Program-made: the position numbers and the translations under genes
Notes under the pieces: model-generated
Database searches by the model: none
Told to the model about the DNA's origin: nothing
Seen by the model: only the letters and a program-made list of their open reading frames with translations
Assembly: GCA_964453115.1 (NCBI GenBank)
Contig: CAYVRT010000001.1
Span: forward strand, 124,001-188,000
DNA from: JAIWNK01 sp964453115
GTDB taxonomy: Bacteria > Chloroflexota > Anaerolineae > Anaerolineales > Anaerolineaceae
Direction: 5' to 3'
Length of the DNA: 64,000 nt
Part shown: piece after piece, positions 57,799 to 64,000 of the stretch
How the letters are laid out: every line of letters starts with the position of its first letter
Numbering within the stretch: the first letter of the stretch is position 1

Positions 57799-60700
57799 TT
57801 ATTCTTCTGGTAGACGACGCACAGCCAGTAGAGTCAGGTCATCTGAGGGCGCTGCACCCTGGCGAAATTCTAGAATTGCTCGATCGGTGTCTTCAAGCAA
57901 TTCTTTGACACTGCTACAACGGGCGGCGGACAGCGTTTGACGGATGCGCTCTTCGCCAAAGGCTTCGCCGTGGATTGAGAAGGCTTCTGTTAATCCATCG
58001 GTGTAGAAGAGTAAGGTGTCGCATGGGGCGATGGCAACGCTGTGTTCCTGATAGTGTACATCGTCCATAACACCGAGTGCAATGCCGCCTTTGGGCAGGG
58101 CTTCAACTTCGCCAGTTTCGGAGCGTAACAGCAGGGGGCGGTTATGGCCGGCATTGGCATAAGTCATTTGCCCTGTTTCGAGTGAGAGGACGGCATAGAC
58201 GGCGGTGACGAACATGCCATTTTGGGCCTCGGAGAGGAGCAAGGAATTGACGCGCTCCAACACCCGGCCTGGTGAATCGGTGCCGTGCATATAGGCGCGG
58301 ATGAGGGTGCGGGTGACAGTCATGTAGAGAGCTGCAGGCAGCCCTTTATCAGATACATCCGCAATCACCAATCCCAAGCGCCCCTTACCGAGTTTGAAGA
58401 TGTCGTAGAAATCGCCGCCGACCTGACGGGCTGTTTCCCAGCGCACATCCATTTCCCAGCGTGGCAGGTTGGGTAAACGGTTGGGTAGGAAGGTTTGCTG
58501 AATCTGTCGCGCAAGCTGAATTTCGCGCTCGAGCCGTTCGCTGCGCACCATTTCTTGTTTGAGATGCTCATTTTGAATGGCGAGTGCAACCTGTTGGGCA
58601 ACGCCAGTGATTAGTTCCAGCCGACGCTCTTGCAATGCGCTGGGGACACCGGTCTCCTGGGTGATGAGTACACCATAGACTTCGCCCTTGACGGAAAGTG
58701 GAAAACCAATTACCCAGGTTTTATCGCCTGCCTGACGGATGGGGGGCGTATCGCCAGCGGAGAGGCATGCCAGGGAGGGCCATTGGCGTGGGTCGGTTGG
58801 GGTGGCGGGGGCGGGGCAAAGCACCAACGCGTCGCTGTTTTGAACCGAATCCAGGAGGGGAAAATCGCCCGTGCGGTAGGAAACAGACTGTAATTCTTCT
58901 TCTTGTTGGTGCGAGCCGGTGAAGATTTTTTCGAGGCGGAAGATTTTCTCTTCTCGCTTCCAGAGATAGATGGCGCAAGAGTCAATGCCAACAAGAATTG
59001 GCATAAGGTGAACAATGGTGTCTAGAATGTCGTTCAGGTTATTTTGACTGACAACAGCCTGGGCAACTTGCAGCAAAACAGCAGTGACGTAGGCTTCGGC
59101 CTGACGGGTTTCAAGGAGGTGAATATTTTCTACGGCAACGGCGGTTTGATGGGCGATTCCTTGGAGAATGGCAATGGTTTGTTGTCCGAAACTGCTGATG
59201 ACACCTTCGGGCGTTTCGCTTTCATGAGCGACGAGAAAGGCCCCCAGAACTTCGCCGCGAGCAACGAGGGGTAACAAGACGAGGGTGCCAGTTTGTGGGG
59301 AAACGCTGGCAGCTGGCAAATCGAGTTCTGCTTCGGCATCTTGAATGTAAAGGATGGATTGGGTGGTGCGCAGACGATGAAATGCCGGCAAATCTTTATC
59401 AAAGTGGGTGATGCTGCTTTCCATGCCATAGGTGGCGCTGAGGGTGAAAGCGGAGAGGGGTTCTTTCCAGAGGAAGAACGCACATTTGTTAACACCAACC
59501 AGCAAAGGGGTGAGGCGCACCATCGTTTCAAGCAATTCTTCAATCGAGGCGATGGATTGCGAGGCTTCTGCAACTTGCAGCATGACGGTTGCAATCCAGG
59601 CCTGTTCTTGTGTGGCGGCGTAGAGGCGTGCATTTTGGATGGCGATGGCAGTGTAATTGGCAAAGGTGCTGGTCAGGGCGCGCGCTTCGCTGCCATAGCG
59701 TCCGGGGGTGTGGTGAGCAAGGGTGAGGATACCCATTAAGTTTTCGCCAGAGCGCAGAGGAACAGCAATTGAGGAATAATCGGCTGGAAAGGAAAGTGCC
59801 ATGCCGAGCGGGCCATAGGGTGAGTCGGCATGGCGGATGGTTGGTTCGTTCAATTGCATGGCTTCAAACAACCATTGACGAACCTCTGGATGTTGTTCAA
59901 TGGCTTGTAACAGAGGTTCTGCTTCAACCCCGCGCCAGGCTGCCAGGCTGAGTTCTTGTTCGTTCAGGTCATCGAGCAACCAGATGGCAGAGGCTTCACA
60001 GGGCAGGTTTTCTTCTAGTTTGACCAGAACAGTTTGCAGCAGGGTATCCAGACTGGTATCGGTTGTGAGAAGGGCTGCTACATCGTGGAAGCTATCGGCT
60101 ACTTTGTGCCGCCATTGTTCGGAGCGATAGAGAGCTGCATTGCGCATGGCGGTGGCGATGCTGGCGCTTAGCGTTTCGAACAGGGCGCGATCGCTTTGGT
60201 CAAATGCGTTGCGTTCATCGCTTTGAATATCCAGAATGCCCAGTACTTCTTCTGTGTATTGGATGGGAATGACCAGTTCAGACTGGGTGTCATCAGGTGG
60301 CAGTTCGGTCGGGCGATAGAGGGGTTCCTGGCTGACATCATTGACCAGAAAGGTGCGGCGGGTGCGGGCCGCAGCTGGGATGAGGCCTAGCGGATCATCC
60401 ATATCGTAGGCGAGTCCCTGTTCCCAGAAGGTGTGACTGCGTTCTCCGCTGCCGGCTGCATAGATGACTTTCCGACGCCCTGAATGGACGGTGAAGAGGT
60501 GGACATAGGGGTAACCAAAGCGGGTTTGGATGACCTGGACAATTTGATGCAGCAATTCATCGGTGTCGAGAATGGAGGCCAGGGCGCGACCAATTTCGGC
60601 GCTGACTTCCATTTGCTCAGCTTTCCAGCGCAAGTCGGTGTAGAGATGGGCGTTTTCAATTGCCAGGGCGATTGAGTCGGCCAGGGTATGGAGGGCCATA

Positions 60701-61605
60701 ATGTCAATTTCGTGAAAGGCATTCAGGCGATCCATTTGAATATCAAGGACACCAACGATTTGGTCGCTGATTTTGAGTGGTAGGGCAGCCTCGGAGCGAG
60801 TTTTGGGCAGGTTTTCAAGAGGGTGGTAGGTCGGTTCGGTGGTTACATCTTGTGCAATATAATCTTGCCCGGTTTGGGCTGCATTACCGATCATGCCACT
60901 GCCGAGCGGGATGGTACGGCTGGGGTGTTGGGTGGGATGCTCTTCCTGGCTTGCACTGCCGCGCAGGTGCAAGGTGTTGCTTGTCGGGTCCAGGGTGAAG
61001 ATGGCAACCGAATAATAGCCGAACGTTTCCTGGATATTGTTGCTGACTTGCTGGCAAAGCTGGTCAAGATCTAGAATGTTGGCGATTTGAGCGCTGACGG
61101 AACGTACAAGCGCTAATTGTTCAGACCGCCAGTTTTTAAGTGTGACTTGACGGGAGATTTGCATGGACATAGCGGCATGGCTTGCCAGGCCTTCGAGAAA
61201 GTTTAGCTCCTCTTTTCGGAATGGGGCGCCACTCATTCGTTCTGCGAGCAGGATTCCGAGGACAAAATCCTGGGTAAGGAGGGGCATGGCGGCAAGGCGT
61301 GGCTCGCAATCTTGAGTGCAAGGAGTGGATTGTCCGCCTATTGAATGGCAGATGAATTGTTGGTCTTTGGCTGCCTGGTGAACGATGGCGGGAGCGGTTT
61401 GATCCAACAATGGCACCTCGGGCTGACCTGGCAAAGGATAAAAGGGGGGCAATAGCCAGACGCGCACAACAGCGCCGAGGAGTTTCTCGGCGGTTTGTTG
61501 AATGAGGTTGATTTGTGCAATGGCATTCGGCTGGGCCAGGATGGCCTCTCCGAGTTGAAGGAATTGCTTCCATTCGGGCGTGTTGCTGAGTTCGGGAATG
61601 CTCAT
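57799..61605 (-). CDS. Multi-GAF sensor phosphatase (SpoIIE/RsbU-type PP2C)
   Basis: 1268 aa, soluble. About six GAF-type domains fill residues 1-1010 (recognised by repeats such as LPLKISDQIVGVLDIQ, IPIQYTEEVLGILDIQSD and VPLRSGENLMGILTLAH). A linker helix EREIQLARQIQQTFLPNRLP leads to a PP2C/SpoIIE domain at about 1045-1268, with the metal aspartates in GGDFYDIF and DVSDKGLPAALYM, FYTDGLTEAF and PSDDLTLLAVRR. It should dephosphorylate the STAS protein of the same operon in response to small ligands or redox signals. 4-nt gap from the RsbW-like gene. Confidence 0.93.
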   Translation of the reverse strand: MSIPELSNTPEWKQFLQLGEAILAQPNAIAQINLIQQTAEKLLGAVVRVWLLPPFYPLPGQPEVPLLDQTAPAIVHQAAKDQQFICHSIGGQSTPCTQDCEPRLAAMPLLTQDFVLGILLAERMSGAPFRKEELNFLEGLASHAAMSMQISRQVTLKNWRSEQLALVRSVSAQIANILDLDQLCQQVSNNIQETFGYYSVAIFTLDPTSNTLHLRGSASQEEHPTQHPSRTIPLGSGMIGNAAQTGQDYIAQDVTTEPTYHPLENLPKTRSEAALPLKISDQIVGVLDIQMDRLNAFHEIDIMALHTLADSIALAIENAHLYTDLRWKAEQMEVSAEIGRALASILDTDELLHQIVQVIQTRFGYPYVHLFTVHSGRRKVIYAAGSGERSHTFWEQGLAYDMDDPLGLIPAAARTRRTFLVNDVSQEPLYRPTELPPDDTQSELVIPIQYTEEVLGILDIQSDERNAFDQSDRALFETLSASIATAMRNAALYRSEQWRHKVADSFHDVAALLTTDTSLDTLLQTVLVKLEENLPCEASAIWLLDDLNEQELSLAAWRGVEAEPLLQAIEQHPEVRQWLFEAMQLNEPTIRHADSPYGPLGMALSFPADYSSIAVPLRSGENLMGILTLAHHTPGRYGSEARALTSTFANYTAIAIQNARLYAATQEQAWIATVMLQVAEASQSIASIEELLETMVRLTPLLVGVNKCAFFLWKEPLSAFTLSATYGMESSITHFDKDLPAFHRLRTTQSILYIQDAEAELDLPAASVSPQTGTLVLLPLVARGEVLGAFLVAHESETPEGVISSFGQQTIAILQGIAHQTAVAVENIHLLETRQAEAYVTAVLLQVAQAVVSQNNLNDILDTIVHLMPILVGIDSCAIYLWKREEKIFRLEKIFTGSHQQEEELQSVSYRTGDFPLLDSVQNSDALVLCPAPATPTDPRQWPSLACLSAGDTPPIRQAGDKTWVIGFPLSVKGEVYGVLITQETGVPSALQERRLELITGVAQQVALAIQNEHLKQEMVRSERLEREIQLARQIQQTFLPNRLPNLPRWEMDVRWETARQVGGDFYDIFKLGKGRLGLVIADVSDKGLPAALYMTVTRTLIRAYMHGTDSPGRVLERVNSLLLSEAQNGMFVTAVYAVLSLETGQMTYANAGHNRPLLLRSETGEVEALPKGGIALGVMDDVHYQEHSVAIAPCDTLLFYTDGLTEAFSIHGEAFGEERIRQTLSAARCSSVKELLEDTDRAILEFRQGAAPSDDLTLLAVRRLPEE

Positions 61606-61609
61606 GCCT

Positions 61610-62020
61610 TTAACTGGGCAAATATCGGATCAGGGTGAGGGTGTTGACCCCATCCTTGAAATCAAAATGAACTTCGTTCATCCATTGTCGAATGAAATGG
61701 AGGCCCAGGCCGTGTGCCTGACGTTTTCCCAGGGGGGCTTTCAGGTCGGGGGCGGTAATTTTTTCGGGTTTGAATGCCTTGCCGCGGTCTTTGAGGGTGA
61801 TGGTCAGGCCGCGCTCGGTGATTTCGCAAGAGCATTCAATCTCGCCGCGCCGTTCACCGCCGTAGGCATGTTCAATGATATTGGAACAGGCCTCATCTAC
61901 GGCAGTTTCAATTTGATAGAGAGCAAGAGGATCAAACCCGGCGGCTACGCCTGCCTGGCGCACAAATGCTGCAATTTCTGCCAGACTGACATAGTCGCCG
62001 GGGAAAATGCGAACAGTCAT
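61610..62020 (-). CDS. Anti-sigma kinase-like protein (RsbW/SpoIIAB type)
   Basis: 136 aa GHKL ATPase. N-box AVDEACSNIIEHAYGG, G1-like LKDRGKAFKP, and G2 segment HGLGLHFIRQWMNEVHF. It lacks long extensions. Such kinases phosphorylate a STAS anti-anti-sigma factor and bind a sigma factor or other target. No sigma gene lies in the window, so the output partner is not known. Placed between the STAS gene (13-nt gap) and the SpoIIE gene. Confidence 0.93.
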   Translation of the reverse strand: MTVRIFPGDYVSLAEIAAFVRQAGVAAGFDPLALYQIETAVDEACSNIIEHAYGGERRGEIECSCEITERGLTITLKDRGKAFKPEKITAPDLKAPLGKRQAHGLGLHFIRQWMNEVHFDFKDGVNTLTLIRYLPS

Positions 62021-62033
62021 TGAACCCGTTGAA

Positions 62034-62369
62034 TTAGAAGTTGCCTACTGCGGAAAGGACATCCGGATAGATTTTGAACAGGATGTTGAAGCCAGCCAGT
62101 TCAAGCGCAGTCATGATAGTGGATGGAACAAGTGCCAAAACAATTTCGCCACGATTATAGCGTTTGCAATTTTTCTGGGCGCTGATGAGCACGCGCAGCC
62201 CAGCACTGGAAATGAATTCGAGACCGCTCATATCAATGACGATGCGGAAACGCCCTTCCTCTGTGATGGCATTGATGGCGTCAGATAGAATGGGGGCTGA
62301 GCCGCTGTCTATCCGGCCTTCGGGTTTGATCACATCGCAGTGTTTGAATTGAGTGTGCGTAATCTCCAT
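62034..62369 (-). CDS. STAS-domain anti-anti-sigma factor (SpoIIAA/RsbV type)
   Basis: 111 aa. STAS fold with VIKPEGRIDSGSAP, IVIDMSGLEFISSAGLRVLISA, where the serine of the FISSAG motif is the phosphorylation site, and ALVPSTIMTALELAGFNILF. The ATG at 62369 follows GGAGGCATACCC; an in-frame start seven codons upstream would include the Shine-Dalgarno. First gene of a three-gene partner-switching operon. TATAAT on the - strand at 62423-62418 is a possible -10. Confidence 0.93.
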   Translation of the reverse strand: MEITHTQFKHCDVIKPEGRIDSGSAPILSDAINAITEEGRFRIVIDMSGLEFISSAGLRVLISAQKNCKRYNRGEIVLALVPSTIMTALELAGFNILFKIYPDVLSAVGNF

Positions 62370-62604
62370 GGGTATGCCTCCGGGAATCAAAATAAGAGTA
62401 AGAATGAAAGTATAACGATTATATCATGAGCTGATAACAAATAGTTCGATAGAAGGGCGGTTTTTTTGTCATTTTGGGCTTGCGTCTCACACAAAATTTG
62501 GATTATGGGTTAGAATTATGGCACGTGGGCCGAAGAGGCCAACCTCTATGTTGGATGCGATGGATGCATTTGACAGAATTCTACAAAAAAAGGATTGATA
62601 AAAA
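62370..62604. other. Intergenic region between STAS operon and LysM gene
   Basis: 235 bp. Holds a - strand -10-like TATAAT (62423-62418) for the STAS operon and a + strand TAGAAT (62511-62516) that might serve the LysM gene; neither has a good -35. AAGGATTGAT precedes the LysM ATG. No other structure recognised. Confidence 0.4.
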
Positions 62605-63363
62605 ATGAGCGGAAAAAGCTCTCCACGCAGTGTGATTGATAGCTACAAGAAACGCCAGCAGATGATGCCGTTTTTGATCGGCGGATTGGCTGTAATTCTT
62701 GTGGTGGTGGGGATTATCATTCTGGTGGCCTGGTTCTCTAAGTCGGGGGGGGGGCCGGCGGCACTGTTTGCAACCGATACTCCAACGGTGACATTGACCT
62801 ATACGCCAACTCCAGTGACACCTACGGCTACCTGGACGGTGACAATTACGCCAACGATCACCGAAACGCCAACGCCTTCCCTGACTGCAACGCAAGCGGG
62901 CCCAATGCAATACACGGTCAAAGAGAATGATACTTGTTGGGGCATTGCCCAGCAGTTCAAGGTGGATTTGTTGGTTTTGTTGGCTGTCAATAATTTTGCG
63001 CCCAATACTTGCCCCATCAAAATGAATGATTTGATTTTGATCCCTTTGCCTGGGCAGGTGTTGCCTTCGCCGACTGCATTGCCATCGGATATTGCGCCTG
63101 GGACGAAGATTGAGTATTACGTTCAGACCGGAGATACGCTGGCAATCATTGCTGACCGATATGGCAGCACGGTGCAGCGCATTATGCAGGAGAATGGCCT
63201 GAAAGATGCCAATACTATCCAGGTGGGCCAGAAGCTGATCATTCCAGTGCGGATTGTGACAGCAACGCCAACGCCAAAGCCGACGTTTACACCGTTGGCA
63301 ATTACGCCCATTTTGGTTACTTTGCCTCCAACTGCGACGGTGACCGCAACGCCTGGACAGTAA
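62605..63363 (+). CDS. Membrane-anchored double LysM protein
   Basis: 252 aa, type II membrane topology: cytoplasmic basic start (RSVIDSYKKRQQ), TM helix at about 22-45, then a Thr/Pro-rich stalk (about 55-98). LysM 1 lies at about 103-150 (YTVKENDTCWGIAQQFKV, with a Cys pair) and LysM 2 at about 172-217 (YYVQTGDTLAIIADRYGSTVQRI), followed by another Thr/Pro-rich tail. It binds peptidoglycan or chitin-like glycans outside the cell. The design matches the LysM protein at 53951-54784, so the two may be paralogs. A strong terminator follows. Confidence 0.88.
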   Translation: MSGKSSPRSVIDSYKKRQQMMPFLIGGLAVILVVVGIIILVAWFSKSGGGPAALFATDTPTVTLTYTPTPVTPTATWTVTITPTITETPTPSLTATQAGPMQYTVKENDTCWGIAQQFKVDLLVLLAVNNFAPNTCPIKMNDLILIPLPGQVLPSPTALPSDIAPGTKIEYYVQTGDTLAIIADRYGSTVQRIMQENGLKDANTIQVGQKLIIPVRIVTATPTPKPTFTPLAITPILVTLPPTATVTATPGQ

Positions 63364-63389
63364 TTGTTGTTTGGGCATTGCAGAATGGC

Positions 63390-63440
63390 AAGGTCAAAGC
63401 CAACTTTCTGAAAGGAAGGTTGGTCTTTGACCTTGCTTTT
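63390..63440 (+). terminator. Terminator after the LysM gene
   Basis: AAGGTCAAAGCCAAC and its complement GTTGGTCTTTGACCTT form a stem of about 18 bp with one mismatch around a short loop, followed by GCTTTT. It also lies before the permease start at 63461. Confidence 0.8.
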
Positions 63441-63460
63441 GTATTGGAATGGAGATTGTG

Positions 63461-64000
63461 ATGACCAATTTCGCAGCAATTTTTTTGGGGATTTTTATTG
63501 AGGCAGTTCCTTTCCTGCTGTTGGGAACGCTAGCTTCGGGGTTGGTTGAAGTGTACCTGGATCAGGCGAAGCTGATGCGTTGGCTGCCGCGTCAACCGCT
63601 TGGGGCGGCGCTGGCTGGGGTGGGGCTGGGGTTGGTTTTTCCTGTTTGTGAATGTGGAACGGTGCCATTGGCGCGAAAATTGTTGCAGAAAGGTGTGCCG
63701 CCAGCGTTGGCAGTCACCTTTTTGCTTGCTGCGCCGGTGATTAACCCTGTGGTAATTTTGAGTACACTGACAGCGTTTGGGTCAGGGGTTGTTTTTTGGG
63801 GACGGTTGCTGTTGACGGTGTTGATTGCCTTGCCGGTTGGGTGGGTTTTAGGGCGCGATGGGGCAACAAGCGGGCTGCTTCGCATTGTGGGGCAAAATGT
63901 TCCTGTGGTTTGTGTTCACCCTGTTGCGGAGCGGCGTTTTCGGCGGGTGTTGCTTGTCGCGGCGGATGAGTTTTTTGAAATGGTTCGCTACCTGGTTTTG
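63461..64000 (+). CDS. Permease of the DUF318/YraQ family, 3' truncated
   Basis: The frame is open from ATG 63461 (TGGAG before it) to the window end, 180 residues. It begins MTNFAAIFLGIFIEAVPFLLLG and contains the family signature FPVCECGTVPLARKLLQKG, then FLLAAPVINPVVI. Several TM helices. The CxC pair in the signature is typical of this permease family, some members of which are linked to arsenic or two-thiol redox genes. The transported compound cannot be inferred here. Confidence 0.9.
   Translation, partial: MTNFAAIFLGIFIEAVPFLLLGTLASGLVEVYLDQAKLMRWLPRQPLGAALAGVGLGLVFPVCECGTVPLARKLLQKGVPPALAVTFLLAAPVINPVVILSTLTAFGSGVVFWGRLLLTVLIALPVGWVLGRDGATSGLLRIVGQNVPVVCVHPVAERRFRRVLLVAADEFFEMVRYLVL

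Noticed and set aside
62581..63378. 265-codon - strand frame opposite the LysM gene
   Set aside because: Antisense of a Thr/Pro-rich gene gives long Arg/Gln/His-rich frames; no start signal or family match.

Overview
The window looks like ordinary chromosome from a bacterium of the phylum Chloroflexota, most likely near Anaerolineae. This is an inference from gene content: multi-GAF sensor proteins, LysM proteins with Thr/Pro-rich spacers, histidine kinases with an ELRQPLSS H-box, type 2 isopentenyl-diphosphate isomerase, and a Lgt/LCP/FtsB cell envelope set without any outer membrane or LPS genes. No 16S rRNA or other phylogenetic anchor is present. Coding density is very high, with many 4-nt ATGA or GTGA overlaps. 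The + strand is richer in G than C even across genes coded on the - strand, so the whole window probably lies in one replichore with + as the leading strand.

Layout. 1-1921: sucC (5' truncated) and sucD. 1990-2226: acyl carrier protein (-). 2403-5102: fni, polyprenyl diphosphate synthase, folE. 5226-6929: secreted RCC1-like repeat protein. 6936-9783 (-): tlpA, lgt, folM/PTR1-like reductase, folB, folK. 9814-10994: udk and a VTT membrane protein. 11007-12439 (-): SAM hydroxide adenosyltransferase and a SET-domain methyltransferase. 12585-18293: CASTOR/POLLUX-like channel, ferredoxin, FAD oxidoreductase, membrane b-heme candidate and 18-heme cytochrome c, probably one operon. 18290-24003 (-): aldo/keto reductase, small membrane protein, tandem cyclase-ATPase-TPR protein and rnpB. 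24095-28642: Ser/Thr kinase, tpiA, membrane protease, moaA. 28639-29265 (-): upp. 29335-34126: ruvB, queA, MFS exporter, TetR regulator, family 5 uracil-DNA glycosylase. 34205-38289: three alpha/beta hydrolases, a UGA-containing peroxiredoxin and an SDR. 38336-44591 (-): eno, pyrG, S1 protein, S41 protease, small membrane protein, HAD phosphatase. 44670-47341: mutL and degV. 47338-50461 (-): histidine kinase, sirtuin, receiver-CpaE protein. 50568-52019: tilS. 51971-57123 (-): degenerate tyrosine recombinase, LCP protein, LysM protein, histidine kinase. 57244-57788: tRNA-Leu(CAG) and FtsB-like protein. 57799-62369 (-): SpoIIE-type phosphatase, RsbW-like kinase, STAS protein. 62605-64000: LysM protein and a 3'-truncated permease.

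Most notable point: the peroxiredoxin at 35937-36419 has an in-frame TGA exactly where the peroxidatic cysteine belongs (TGA-Pro-Phe-Cys). A perfect 7-bp hairpin with an AGTT loop starts 18 nt after the TGA. The gene is joined by ATGA overlaps to intact genes on both sides. This is the pattern of a selenocysteine codon with a bacterial SECIS element. The second system of interest is the channel plus redox plus 18-heme cytochrome operon.

Regulation. Several genes (tlpA, udk, ruvB, the HAD phosphatase, tilS and the degenerate recombinase) have a -10 hexamer only 6 to 8 nt before the start codon, so they are probably translated from leaderless transcripts. Partner switching (STAS, RsbW, SpoIIE), two histidine kinases, a receiver-CpaE fusion, a Ser/Thr kinase and a soluble-adenylyl-cyclase-like protein make the window rich in signalling. 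Many housekeeping genes (energy, isoprenoid, folate, nucleotide, DNA repair, tRNA modification) lie between them. No CRISPR array, insertion sequence, prophage or integron was seen.
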